Shown here: positions 1-12,554 of the stretch, piece by piece | Layout: each line of letters starts with the position of its first letter | How positions within the stretch are numbered: the first letter of the stretch is position 1 | Assembly (NCBI GenBank): GCA_013397935.1 | Contig: VZRN01004407.1 | Location: 2,532,186 to 2,596,185, forward strand | Source: Dasyornis broadbenti | Lineage: Eukaryota > Chordata > Aves > Passeriformes > Dasyornithidae | Length of the DNA: 64,000 nucleotides | Reading direction: 5' to 3' | Program-made: the position numbers and the translations under genes | Notes under the pieces: model-generated | Database searches by the model: none | The model's input: only the letters and a program-made list of their open reading frames with translations | Told to the model about the DNA's origin: nothing

Positions 1-158
1 TTTTTTATGTTGTGCCTTGGAAATATGTTTGTCCAATATGTTTTTACTTTTGTCATGATACACCAAGAAAACTTGGTGCAGTGAGACAGACATTTCTGGT
101 TTTTGTTCTAAGCAATGTGAATTCAGAGTGGGTTACAGAATCCCTCACTGAAACACTT

Positions 159-179
159 GTGTGGTGCTGTGCACCACAC
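159..179. repeat. Perfect short inverted repeat (hairpin)
   Basis: GTGTGGTGC at 159-167 and GCACCACAC at 171-179 are perfect reverse complements around a 3-base loop TGT. A competing pairing exists between CACACCCAC just downstream (about 175-183) and GTGGGTGTG near 205-213. No role is known; it could be chance or part of a decayed repeat. Confidence 0.6.
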
Positions 180-2119
180 CCACCACAGGGCACATCACGG
201 TAGAGTGGGTGTGTAGGAAAGGACTCTCTTGCTCCACTCACACTGAGTCTGCTGAGGAGTTTGCACTGTGCATAAGATATGTTTTCTAATAGTTCCTTTA
301 ACATTAAATTTCGAGGAATAAACTTACAGATTATCAGGAAGTCATAAGTGTAATCCAAAAACATTTGAACTATCTTAAAGAATACTGTCATATTATAAAG
401 ATCAATGTCCCACTCAGTAATAGACACAACAGAAGTAACACTGTGGTCATTAAGGAGTTCCTGAGAGCAGCCACCTAAATAATGTTTTTGTTGAAAATTA
501 CCAAAGGTATGCACAGGTACTTTCCCACTCTATAAGAAATTCTGTTCCACAGTTAAGTTCTCTTAGCAAAGCCAAGGCCTAATCATCTACATAAACAACC
601 CGGTAGGAGGAGCGATTCAATTCCCCACACTGCCTCAAACAAAGGCACTCGTTTTACTTGAAATGTTCCTGACAGGTAAGACAGGACTGCAACTCATTTT
701 GCTGTTGGTGATCCTTTGTTCGGACACAACATGATCCAGCCCAGTGCACAAACCTTCCACAATTGGATCAGTTCATTCCTGTGGATTGGTGGATTCAGAG
801 TTCTGAATGCAGCATTAGCAATTCCAAGGGGAAATACATGACAAAAGTACTTGGACAGTCTTCCAAAATATTGAAGTCTACAGGATCAGAAATAGGTAGG
901 ACATTATCTGCCACCTACTTGAAGATAACAGCCATACTCCAGGTATAGAGTTACATCTCTGTTCCAGTGCTTTGAGCATCAGCTTCACAGATGAAAAGGA
1001 CCTCACACAAAAAGGAGTATTCTTCAGCTTTCCAATAGCAAGCTGCTGCCGTTAGTGAAACTGCAATCCTGTCTGCAACACATGAAACTACAAAAGAGGT
1101 ATAGAATGGAAATAACTTGGCCACAACACTTCATTGTTCCACTCTTGCTTATGGTACAATTCAGAGTGCAAACACTTTCTTATAAAAACCTTATTAAAAT
1201 AACTCTGCAGGTCACCTGAAAACTATGTCTAGCCTCTGGGAGATTTCAGTCTGGTAAATGGCAGCATATCACAATCATAAGTTAAACAAAGTATCCTAGT
1301 CATCCGAAAGTCTGCATCACCCAATAGAGTTTGTAGGCATATCGCAGATAGGATTAGCTCTAAAAAAGGTCAGGCTTGCTAGAAGAAACAGAAATAAAGT
1401 TCTGGTAGTGAAGAAGCCGCAGAGCAATGATCTATGTAACACAGAAAATAATTGCCTGTAAAAGAAGTCAATGCTAAAACAGTCGTCTAGAATTCTAGCA
1501 TGGACAATGGAAGAACAGACACAGCAAATTATTAGTGTTATCATGCAGAGGCAGAAAATCCAGACTTGGAATTAGTGACAACTATTCCACCTTCTCTTTA
1601 CTATTTTAGCGTTCTTCAAGGGGTGTGTAATCCTAATATGAAAATAAACAGATGTCCAAAGCAGAAATGATGAAGAGATTTGTAGCGTGGTAGCCTACAC
1701 ATCCCTATCCTAACAACATGGGATAGAGCTAAGTCATCATAACAGGGTACTGGTACCTGCTCTGTGGAATTACTGAAAATGTGCTATGACAGCAGGCTTT
1801 GTGGGCTGTATCATTCCAAAATGATGACAAATCAACTATGATAAAGAGGGAATAGTGACCACGATTGATAACCTGCAGGAGTTCATTGATCACTCTCGGC
1901 AGGACAGTCACTCTACTATGGGCTAACAGTAAACCAGATCACAGCAGATCCAAAAAACTGCCAGCCTGGAAAATAAAGAGCCTCTGACTTCTCAGCAACA
2001 TCCTGTGCAAGCAAACATAAGCTAGTAACTGCTATTGATGTGAATGATGGGCCTATGAATAAAAGGTTGTTTCCAAAGCTGTGCTGAATGCTGCTGATAC
2101 TGGACAAAGTCAATTTTTC

Positions 2120-2300
2120 CCTCACCAAAAGAGGCTGTCTCGTTTATTTCCTAAATTTCCCCCCCGCCTTTTTTTTTTTTCAATTTTGCCTTCCCCCAAT
2201 CACCTTCACAGCAATTTCTGCAACCTTTCCTTACAATCCTGTTTCTTTTAACTGCAATTGTTTTCATTTTTTTGCCCACTACTTCTGCATTTGCTTTACT
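2120..2300 (+). repeat. Pyrimidine-rich low-complexity patch
   Basis: The plus strand is strongly C/T biased here, including a C7 run (2159-2165) and a T12 run (2169-2180), followed by repeated TTTC, CCTT and CCCC words. This is low-complexity sequence. The 72-codon open frame across it (2088-2306) is a by-product of the composition and is rich in F, P and C. Confidence 0.5.
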
Positions 2301-4812
2301 TTGTGATGAACATAGACTCATGACAATTTTTCAACTGGGACTTTACAAAGGTTAGACAGCTGCATTATTTAACATTTTACCAATTTTTGCCAATTATAAT
2401 TTTGTTTATGCATCTCAGAATGATTTTGGTCACCTTTTCTTCAGTAAGAAATCATGGCTGACATGTAACCACACCTCTGTCTTTAGAAAAATTACTCAGG
2501 AAGTTATGTATAATTTTACATTTGTGCAGTTGATTATTGCTGTCTGTAACTTCATATTCATCGATCACAAAATTGCCTAAAAAAAAAAAAAGACCAAACA
2601 ACCAAACAAATCAACTTTTCTTTACATTATCAAGCCTTGGGCATTGTTTGTAGTTTTAAAAGTCCTTCCCTGCTGTGTGGTTACAGAAAATTTTGGATTC
2701 TAGTCAGATTTCTGCTGAATGTCTCTCAGTATGCTCCTGAAATCTGATAGAAAGCGAGTGAAAGCAATTCTGAATTGTCAGTCTTCCAAACACTCTCATA
2801 AGCAATATATCCTATATCCCTAACCAAAGTATTTGTTTCAATTGAAACATATCTTTTTAGCTTGGAAGTTCTACTTAATTTTCCCTCACACAGGTGTCAT
2901 TCCATAGACTGGACAGACCTTGACATACTTATTTACTCCTCTCTCCAAGATTTTACATATATTTATTTTGAATTGAGAACAGTAACTCTATAAAGCCTAC
3001 AAGACGTGATCACACCATGAATTTACCAAGTAAAACAATAATGAGATCACTTTTATTCCATATAGGAAATCTAGCAGATATTGGAAATTTCTACCACTTA
3101 GCCACTACTAAGACCTGAGCTGTCTGTGAAAAGTGTAGGCTCTCATATCTAATTTTAATAGTCATCTCAGAACCTATCCTTTCATATGCAAAATTAGTGT
3201 TAATTTTGCACAAGTGCTCCTGTGCTGGTTTATAGCGGCACAACACAAGAAATGTAGTGCACGATAAGTGTCTAATACAGATGGCTGAAAAGCCTTCAGG
3301 AGCCACAGTCCGAATACAACAACAGACCACACCCCACCTCAATCTCATCCATTTCTAGACTTCTCTGAACTTAAATCTTTCCCTTCCAAAAGGGGCAAGA
3401 TGTAAAAGAAATACGTCAAAGAAAAGATTGTAAATTTTCAAAAGTAATTAGGAACTTACATATACAGATTGATAAAGATAGGTTTTCCATGGCAGTTGAG
3501 GGTGAATTTGAAAATTCTCTCAAGATATCTTCAAGCCTTTTAAAATCAGATCTTATCTGAGAATACAATGAAAACTTAACATTAACTAAACTTTCCTCCA
3601 GTCTTAGCATCATATTCTGAATAATGCTTCTTCCTGAGTGGATGACTAGCAGAAACTATTCTGCCTGTAAGGACAACAGACTGTATTTCTGTACATTGTT
3701 TTGCATCTTGAGAGGAGAAGTAAAAAATTATGGCCAAATTAGGAGTTGGAAAACCCAGCACATCATGCACAAAACTCTTCATCAGAACTTAGCATCTGTC
3801 AGCATGAAAAATCATATATGATTAATTTATTTTTATGAATCTGTAAAACTGCACAGCTTGCCTGCTTCAGCATATTAAGGCCTCAGGGAGGTAAAACGCA
3901 GTAGTCATCCTTCACAATCAAAGTGTGTTTAACAAGATTGTTAAGGGAATTCTCTTAACATCCCCTCAGTAACTGCATGGGCAACTGGTCAACTAGTGAG
4001 GCATGGTCATGTTTTTACAGTTCCTGCCCCTGTCATCACTATCCTGCCCAGCCTCTGCACTTAACACTTGACATGCTTTCCCTTTCAGTGGCAGAGAAAC
4101 AGATTGCATAATATCAGCCCGGTCTTGGAAACCCCTGTACCCAGACCTGTATTATCTGGTCTTGATGAGATGAAACTGACACCAAACCTGGCATGTTTTG
4201 CATTATAGAAGCAGCAAAAAGAATTGGGAGAAAAATAAAATGTGATCCTTTAAAATACCTGTTCAATATTTCAGTTGATTAGCTAACATTGCAGCAATGT
4301 CTTGAAATATACATTTAAAAAAAAAAAAAACCCTACACCAAAACCCCTCCCAAATGACAAAATCCTTGCAAGAGACAGTATTGTCCTTGGAGCACAATCC
4401 ACTCTGTGATTTTAAGTCAAGAAAAATTGCAGAAAATGAAAAGGAAAGAATATGTCTTGAGCTGATATCCCTTTCTAGTTTATCCTCATTATTATCTTGA
4501 AGATAATTTCTTTCCCCTTTCCCTGCATGGAATCTGATATTCTCAAGAAGGTTCAGAATGGATGAAGTGTTAAAAGATTAAGGAGTTATATGTGAGTATA
4601 GTAAAACTGGAGAGTCAAATTTAATCATAAAATAGGGGTGTTACATAAAACAGACTGAAAAAAAATTAGACAGCTACCTTGCAGCAAAAAAAAAAAAAAA
4701 TAGTGCAGCTGTACAAACGCTGCAGCATGAATGAAGCACTTATCGCAACTTCCGGAACATTTGAATCTGCTGTTTTGTAGGTGTTAAGGACTGTGGGGAG
4801 AGACCCAGGTCA

Positions 4813-5085
4813 GTGCTTGCTCACCTGGAATTCGCACTGGCTGCCATAGGGCGCTGCAGTGAAATCAGGGCTGTGTCAACTTCTGCTCACAGCTCTTTGG
4901 AGGCATTTGCTGTGTCTGCTGGTGCCACCTACAGTGAGCTGATCGCAGCTCTGCCGGCTCGGATCCTCCCTCCAGCACAGCAGCAGGCATTTGAACGAGC
5001 AAGCGGGCATAGTGACCCGAAATGCATCAAAAATGTGTTTAAAAGAGAGAAACAGGTTTTTCATGATACAGATAAATTGGCTTAG
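4813..5085 (+). CDS. Unrecognised 90-codon open frame in a CpG-richer patch (doubtful)
   Basis: This is an ATG-to-stop frame of 90 codons rich in Ala and Ser. I recognise no domain, signal peptide or family. It draws attention only because it coincides with the locally GC- and CpG-richer patch 4829-5020, which stands out from its AT-rich surroundings. There is no visible promoter, and I cannot establish splice sites at its ends. A frame of this length is expected by chance in 64 kb. It could be a decayed repeat, part of an untranslated exon, or nothing. Treat it as unsupported unless transcript data show otherwise. Confidence 0.07.
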   Translation: MLAHLEFALAAIGRCSEIRAVSTSAHSSLEAFAVSAGATYSELIAALPARILPPAQQQAFERASGHSDPKCIKNVFKREKQVFHDTDKLA

Positions 5086-6356
5086 CAAATGAAAACAGCA
5101 CTATTCAGAAAAAGAAGCAGGCAGGTAAGCAGGTAAATACAGAGGGAAAAAGATCAATGAGTACTCAGAGACTAGCCGAGTAAGCGAAACGCAAGCCAGA
5201 TCATCTGGGTTTTGCTAGCAGATATGCAAATAAAAAATGATTATTCAGCTTGTAGAGAGAGACAGAGCACAGATGGATAAGATGAACATGTATTTGTGAT
5301 TTTAAAATTAAACCTTTCTATCTCCCCACACCTTTTTTCCATTTCCAATGCAATAACACCGTGTCTTTTGTCATTCTATTACCCCTTTCTGCATGTGTTT
5401 GATAGATGGCAAATAGTACCATCGGAAGAAAAACGCGAAATGGAAACTCAACAGTGAGAGTATCAAGCAGATGTGTTTGGCCATGAAGAAGACATTGAGG
5501 AATCTGAGGACTCATATCTTTGTCATAAACTTATTTATACATCTTTGAGCATGTCTAAGCAGCTCATCACAGAGCAGTGCAGAGTCATAAACTAGAATGT
5601 CCCCATGAGGTGGGGAGTAAATTCCGGTTCCTGTGCCCAACACAGAAATTCTGTATTACAGCCTCTCTCTTGGCAGAACCAATGAGTTAACCGGTCAGTG
5701 TTACAGCACTCAGCCAGTGGCAGTTTAAAGCCATTTGAGCTACTCAGAGCTCAGGTGAAGGTAATGTCTACACCAGTACCTTAGATCTATTCGTGTTTCT
5801 CTTCCCACTCGCAAAGTAAGATAACGTTTCTTCTTTCACCTCGTTGCTTATGTTTTCTATTCAGTCTGCCTAATCTCCGGGGCACAAATGAAACATTTTT
5901 GGGAAGACTATCTTGCCCAGTACCTATGCAGGAGTGACACAATTGCTGTTGGGTTCATCGGAGGCTTTTAAATGGTGGCTTTGAAAAAAGGCAACAGAAA
6001 GAAAATGTATCAAATATTTTAAAAGTGGGTGGAGATGTCTCACTGTGCTTTGATTTGCTAGCAAGAGGCCCTCATTTAAAGTGTCATTTAAATGTATCTA
6101 TTACATGGATACAAGGTAGTAAAAGCTGGGGTTTGTGGCATCACAGTTGGGTTAAAGAGTTTGGAGAGGGAGGATGTGTAGTTGAATTTCATCATGGTAG
6201 TATAATCCTAACATTGGCAGTTGTGTGGTATTTGTGACACTTATAAATAAATTACACTACCTCTCTCTAAAAATCATAATTTCATTTTCAATAAATACGA
6301 TGGAATTGGTGAAGTACAAGGATGTGTGAAACAATGTTGGATGCTGTACTATTATA

Positions 6357-6416
6357 ATCACAGACTCACAGAACAGTCAAGATTGGAAAAGACCTCTATG
6401 ATTTTTGAGTCCAAAC
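6357..6416 (-). mobile_element. CR1 LINE 3' tail fragment
   Basis: The plus strand reads as the reverse complement of the avian CR1 3' end: a degenerate repeat of the type 'atcacagactcacagaac' followed by 'gattggaaaagacctc' and 'gagtccaaac'. This is the conserved 3'-UTR tail recognised by CR1 reverse transcriptase, so the element points to the minus strand with its 3' end at the lower coordinate. Only about 60 bp can be aligned by eye. The usual 8-bp terminal microsatellite is degraded, and no reverse-transcriptase coding sequence is attached. This is an old, severely 5'-truncated copy. Confidence 0.75.
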
Positions 6417-6471
6417 ATTTTGCTTAATGAAAAATCCCTGATGAAGATAAGTTAATCACATATTGCAAAAA

Positions 6472-6490
6472 GAGAAGTGAGAACTGAACC
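6472..6490 (+). repeat. 19-base word shared with 12536-12554 (copy 1)
   Basis: GAGAAGTGAGAACTGAACC occurs here and again at 12536-12554 in the same orientation. The word resembles the middle of MIR-type ancient SINEs, where a similar 'gaactgaacc' box lies near the end of the tRNA/core part. The flanks of the two copies do not align convincingly, so common descent is only a suggestion. Confidence 0.4.
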
Positions 6491-9400
6491 TACTTTCTCC
6501 ATTTCACTACTTGCACACCAGAGGCTCCAGCCAAAACCTACCTCACATTGCTTGGAAACCAGAAAGAAGATAAGGTCCCAACTTCCTGTTTTATAAAGCT
6601 TTGTATGTGAGACTTTTCCACCACACAATTCCTTTAGATTTCAGTCCACCTGAGCTTTCTATGCAGCTTTTCTCCCACATTAAATCTTAAATTCCTTATA
6701 TTTTCCTAAACATTTTTATTATCTTCAAGTATTTTGCCTGGGTTTTGACAGATTAGCTGTCCACATTTGGAATTAATGCCATTGTCTTCATCTGCCAAGA
6801 ATTCTTTCCCTGTACCAAGCTTTTAGAGCCAGGGCTCCTCTTCCCTTCAGTGCCTCTTAAATTATCCCAACACGCTCTTAGCATTTTCAAGTACTTCTCC
6901 TGAGCCTCAGCTTTTGTCATGCCTAATACTGATCCCAATTGTCTTGAGGCAGAGAACATGTTTTACCCACCTCCAAAGCCTTGTAGGTTTGCAGCCTATG
7001 TAAATGCTTGCTCATAATAAAGACAATTTTAAAAAGTTATGAAAGAAATGTCTCCAGAAAAAGCTGTTCTCCAATCAAAAATTTCATGTAAAATTAAAAC
7101 CTTTTTCTTTCCAAAAACATTTGCTTTCCCAAACAAAGAACATATACTTAAAAATTGAGCTAGGCCTAGTAGAATATAGAACAGGGCCAACAGCATTGCA
7201 TCTAAGTACAGAAGTGGTTTCTCAAATTTCATATTACTTAATGTTACCAACGAGAAAATGGTATTTTGCAAGATGATCTAAAATTATTTAAAGCTACAAT
7301 AATTATATTTGTGAGTGTTTGACCCTTACCTATGATGTTCCACTTAAACTTCTCTATGATTTCAAAGACAAAAACAATTCCCTAAAACACGTACCTTGGG
7401 TTTGAGCTACATCAGTGTGGAGGACGGGAAGGAGCAGGCATATTAACACTTCAGAAGTATTTTAGGATTCTCACTAAAACCCACTGAACTATCATAAGAG
7501 AAAATCCAGGAAGTTTCTTGCAGAGAGACTTAGATCTATGTATTGCAGTATGGTCTCATCCCTTAGATAAAATTGCTACCATTATTCATATGATATTTGC
7601 TAAATTAGGCGTGCATTTCTATAAGCATTGTTTTTTCCAGGGATGCTCCGTACGCATCCCTGACCGCCAGTTACAGTCCCTCTTGAGAGACATGAAGCTG
7701 TGAATAATAGAGACAAACACAGTGGAAAGTGGCATAAAATGAAAATAAACATTAATAATCTTTAACCTCACGCTGATTCATTGACTCACACAAACCGGTA
7801 CTCTGGGATTTGGTCCCTATTACAGAGAGGGAACTGAGGGTATTAAGTCTTTAATCATGAAGGCACTTAAGCACTGCCTTTAGCCCTGGCATTAGAGTGC
7901 AGCCACAGCAGTGAGCTGGCACCTCGTGCACCAAAGCAGCATTCTGCACCTGAGGCTGGGCATTTGGGGTGGGTCGCTGTGTGGTGCTGTCACCTTGCTG
8001 TTGCTCATTTCCATTTCTTACGTTTAAAGGCTTTGGAAAGGTTGAAAGGGAGGTCTCCGGTACACACAGAAACCTTCCATTCATCCAAGAAGGGGAAGAG
8101 TTGCTGGAGTAGAAACTGGGAAAAGAAAGGAAAGGCACCACTTTCTTAGTGTCATCCAGATGAGAGGGCAGAGACAGCTGAGAGCAGGGAGTTGCGTGCA
8201 GAGACTGCAGTCTGTATCTGTCATCTATAAAAATATGATGAGAAGACAACACACCACTTAATCCATTCCTAACACTAAAGTTTGGAATTGTTTAATGGTG
8301 AGTACAGGATCCAGTCATTATCATATCCTGCAGCTCGAATTTGATATTTAATTGAGTAACTTCTCCAAAAATAAGTAAACAAACAAGGTGTATGGCCAGA
8401 AAATAATTACTTAGTTCTTCACAAAAAAACTATTTTTGAAAAAAAAAAAAAATATAATATGTTCTAAATTTTGAAGTCACATGATTCTTCGACTAGTACA
8501 GTAATCCCCATTTTAGAAGTATATCAGGTCAGGTACATAATTATATTTCAGGCTCAAAAAAGTGTAAAATTCTGACACAGAATAGCAGAATGGAAAATAG
8601 CTTAGAAGTTCTGACTTTCAAGTTCTCTAAATGCTAAAAGGACTGTGGTAACAATGCCTTTCTGGAGAATTTTCTTCTTCATAGTACTAATATGAAATTC
8701 CCGCCAGACCAACTGCCATAATTTCGAATCGGTAATGTCTACATTTTAATTTAAAATTAGTTCATTAAGAACAGAGGTGAACCAATTTCAGTCTCTTTCC
8801 AAAGCTCGATCCTTCCATGTCAGTGTTTAATAACTACGGTGCATTTCACATGCAGAAGGTTCATCCGTTTCCTACTGTCGGAATTAAAAAATTGTTGTTA
8901 GAAACTACTGCTTATACCACATACACGGTTTGGTATAGACCACTGTGTGTATTATCCCAAGACAATTCATCTGTTCTACAACATCAACACACCAATCCTT
9001 GGAAAATTCCTCTAAAGACATTCCTCTTGTCCCCATGGCACCAGGAATATTTTTAGTGAATTCATTTAATCTATAGACGGTTTTAGCTAAAGGTAGACAA
9101 ATATTATTTAGCCATTCTAATCCCTCCGTATCACAGTTGCACTTTAAGGCTTATGTTCTTAAACTCAAGCTGAGGAGGGAGGCAGCAAGAGGAAGGTGTG
9201 AGTGGAAAAAAACCCCACAAATAGTGCTTTCTGCTGTTTTGTGATTAATTTCAAATTAAGCCTCTCTCCAATTTTCCAACGCTGCTTCCCTATATAGTAT
9301 GAACCATATAAATATATAAAAATGTAAAATACGTAATAATGTATATTTAGTAAGTACCCACTGGAGAAACTTAACTTTTGATGCTATTCTATCCATTTAT

Positions 9401-9978
9401 AATTAATTTAGGAGGTGCCTCTTGTGTACTTCTATTACAGAGTTAATCTGCTGTGATCAATATAATGGTCATCAAAGTAAAAGAAAAATTAATATTTAAA
9501 ACAATTATTTATTTTTACCATCATTTTATCTAGCATTGAAATGCACATGATGCTAAGAAGAGTGACATAACAGCAGATATTTAGCTATGATGAATTATAC
9601 TTCATCCTAAATAACTGGAAACGTGACTGTAACAACCAAGAAGGTCTGAATGGAGAAAGAATTGCAGCTGCTCTATGAAACAAATATCATTGAAGCCATA
9701 TTTTTAAATCTACAGTTTCTTTGCATTTGTAAGGGAGATATCACAGCCAAAGATTCATTAGAAATTTAGTCAATCCCAAGTGGAATTCACTCATGAATAG
9801 CCACATTCTCCGTGACATAGCATGGGATCCTCTTGCTAATTGGGAAAGTAGAAAACCAAAAAATACTTGAGCATACTTATATAAATACAGAGGAACTTTA
9901 CACAAAACAACGTATGACACCAGAGCAAAGGCCACAAAACTCCCATAAAGTTTTATTGCAGGATTGATTTTGTTTGTA

Positions 9979-10012
9979 TATCTTAGATATCTTATATATC
10001 TTATATCTATTA
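9979..10012 (+). repeat. 9-bp tandem repeat, about 3.5 units
   Basis: Units TATCTTAGA, TATCTTATA and TATCTTATA follow one another directly, then a decayed partial copy. It is a short AT-rich minisatellite and likely length-polymorphic. Read on the minus strand it creates the repeated Arg-Tyr pattern in an otherwise meaningless open frame. Confidence 0.75.
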
Positions 10013-12535
10013 ATATGCTAAACATATCACTGCATTTCTGTTCAATACAGACTGAAAAAATAAGGAAAGGCCAATGAGACAGAGGACAGCTTAACATCAG
10101 AATTGCTATAGAAGAAATAAGGGAAGAGACAAATAAGCCAAATTAGAGCTTTCTGAACACCTTTTGAAAAGTTATTCCTTTCAATTAGAATTTTTCCAGA
10201 CAAAATATACTCATGACTGTGGCCAAGAAATCCTAAAAGTCCTAGGGAAGAAAGGTAAGTTAACTTTAAAAGGTTTATGATCCGCATAAATTTTTAAATG
10301 TAAATAAAATAAGTAAGCACACCTTTGAAAAATACTTATGAAAACAAAATTTAAAAAAATGCAATTAACATATAATGTCATCACAAGGTCTGATCTGAAG
10401 AAGAATGTCCTTAGTCAGACCCTGTGTGTATTTCTGGAGAACAATGACAAGGGCTTGAAAAACCCTCAGGCCACAAGTGCAGCTTTTATCCTATCCACTT
10501 CATCCATCAGTGCAGCAGCACAGCTTTGTTCCATTGTGCTTGAGCTGAAGGTTGCCCGGACCTCCCCCAGCCCTCAGGGCAGAGCTGATGACAGCTCTTC
10601 ATGCAATGCTTGGTTCTTTGATGCAAACACAATTTAAAAGGGAAACCTTCTCTTTGGAGTAACCACCGTCTGCACTACTGGGGATTTTATCTTGGAGATC
10701 TGTAATATTCATGTTTTATATCTGCTGTATTGAACTCAATAGACCATTACAAGATTCAGCTCGGGGTTTTTGGCAATAGGTCCTGTATTTTTAACTGTCA
10801 GTGCTGATAGACCTCTGTGTCTCTTCTAGTTTGCCTCCCTTCCTGCTACATTCATTTTAGTTAATACAAATATTCATTAAAATAACCAGTTATAAACAGC
10901 TAAGCATGACTTACCTCGATGTCTTAACCTAACTTGCATAAGACAGCTGTTAAGCCTTATTAAGAGAAAGAAAAAGCAAAAATTAGAAGTTACTTTCCAA
11001 CTCTTTCTAACTCAGAAAACCCAGGAGAGGTTGACTGGGAAGCCCATTTCCTGAAAGCTGTTGCAGGTCCAGATTTCCTGACTTAGGTTCTTGAATTCAT
11101 TCCGGGTGATCCCACAAATCTTGGTGGATTTACTCTAGGTTTGCTGATGGTGCCTTGAAGACGTGACCTCATGGCTGCTTTACATTCATCAAAGTCCACA
11201 AACGAAAGGGACAGTCCTGCCTTCATTTTTACCTCCTTAGAACTCTCTGAAAAACTCATCCTTCTGTTATTCCTTCCTAGCCAGCCATCCCAAGCCAAAT
11301 CGCTGCTCATTTTCACAAGTCATGCTCTGGAAATTAGTTCAAAGCACCCACATCAACTGGGATGCTTCAGGAGCCACCAGAGGAAGCTCTTGGCACCGTG
11401 GGGAGCCAGTCCTCCTTGAAACACTTTATATGATGAAATTTGGTTTCCTTTTGTTCTTCATTTGCCCCGGAGAGTAGCAGCTACCAGTTCCAGACACTTA
11501 GAGCAAAGAGGAACGACAAAATCTGACAGGTGTTTCCTTGTATCTTAAGCCTCATTCTTTGAAGTATTGTGATACTTAACTGGACTTTACTATTACTTCT
11601 CTTCACTATTATTCAGAATAATAGCAATAAGTCATTACATGAATTTCTGTTCAGTTTAAACAATAGGCAATTTCTGCTCATATTGCTCTGCATTTTGATC
11701 CATGAAAACTACCTGGTAAATGTTTTGCCCATATTCGATGTGAGCAACATTACAAATTATCTGATATCATGCTCAAAGCCCCAAAAAAATATACTTTTCA
11801 ACTGGAAACTACAAATCCCAAGAGGAGCAGTACATACTTTGTGCAAAAAGAAAGTAGTGGAGAGGACAGGTGGGGGGCATATTTTATTTTTTATTGCTGT
11901 TCTCAGCAATTTACTTCGCTGGTCATGAGACAATCGCCAAAGGTCATAATTACTTTGGGCTGGATATGATAAAAATGGCCTCATAATGAAAGCTTTCCTA
12001 CTCTATAGCTACTTAAATTATTTTATTGTTAATGGTTTATTAAAAATAATAACAAAAATCCACAAATGCTAGTGCTTAGAAATATTCATTGCACAGAAAA
12101 CTTCAAATTAAAGTGAAGTATATGATAAATCAGAGAGAAATCTAGGCAAACTTTAATGAACTTCCAGGTAAAATTAAGAATTTTAGTTAAGCCTGACTAT
12201 TTTTTATCAAAAGGGGAGAAACTGAAGGAGAACTGATAGTGTTTTCTTAAATTTCCATTTAACTGACAGTCCAAAAGAAATTCCTGGGCAAAGCAAGTTT
12301 GACATTAAGGCCACCCTTCCCTTGAGGCATTTTGAGCCTTTCTCTCTCTGACACTCTCCAGTCAGAAACTGAGGAAGAAAAAAGATTTATTCCCTAAGAC
12401 ATTCACTTGCAACTCAGGAAAAAAAAACTTCCAGATCTTCTGGGACATGGTTATTACTTCCAAAAGCAGGCAGAGAATCCACAGAAGACTGACCAAGAGC
12501 AGCTGTAACTACAGCAGTGAACAAAATATTCTTTT

Positions 12536-12554
12536 GAGAAGTGAGAACTGAACC
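12536..12554 (+). repeat. 19-base word shared with 6472-6490 (copy 2)
   Basis: Exact second copy of GAGAAGTGAGAACTGAACC. Here it is followed by 'aggatgctg', which fits an ancient-SINE 'gaaccaggatgctg' context somewhat better than copy 1. Upstream (about 12480-12535) there is only a vague resemblance to a MIR core. Confidence 0.4.

Larger units (their letters stand above)
1..6356. other. Non-coding AT-rich stretch, no gene recognised
   Basis: I see no exon, RNA gene or clear mobile element here. Open frames (the longest is 153 codons, minus strand 53-514) have no recognisable domain and the composition of random AT-rich DNA. Structure that can be seen: a 9-bp perfect hairpin at 159-179; a pyrimidine-rich patch at about 2120-2300, with C7 at 2159-2165 and T12 at 2169-2180; A-tracts at 2579-2591, 4317-4330 and 4686-4700, the first two followed by A/C-only sequence; and a locally CpG-richer patch at about 4829-5020. 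The segment 5570-5800 has a mixed composition that might be an old unrecognised repeat, but I cannot name it. Confidence 0.6.
6417..12535. other. Non-coding AT-rich stretch, no gene recognised
   Basis: I recognise no gene or mobile element. It contains an A14 tract at 8439-8452, a 9-bp tandem repeat at 9979-10012, and one copy of a 19-base word at 6472-6490 whose second copy opens the next block. Open frames such as 7851-8252 (minus) and 9741-10097 (minus) show no domain. The second is inflated by the tandem repeat, which encodes a spurious repeated Arg-Tyr pattern. Confidence 0.6.

Noticed and set aside
5570..5800. Possible unnamed old repeat with mixed composition
   Set aside because: A vague resemblance to amniote SINE wording, but no ordered blocks that I could defend.
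7823..7850. MIR-like phrase 'attacagagagggaactgag'
   Set aside because: A single phrase without flanking support.
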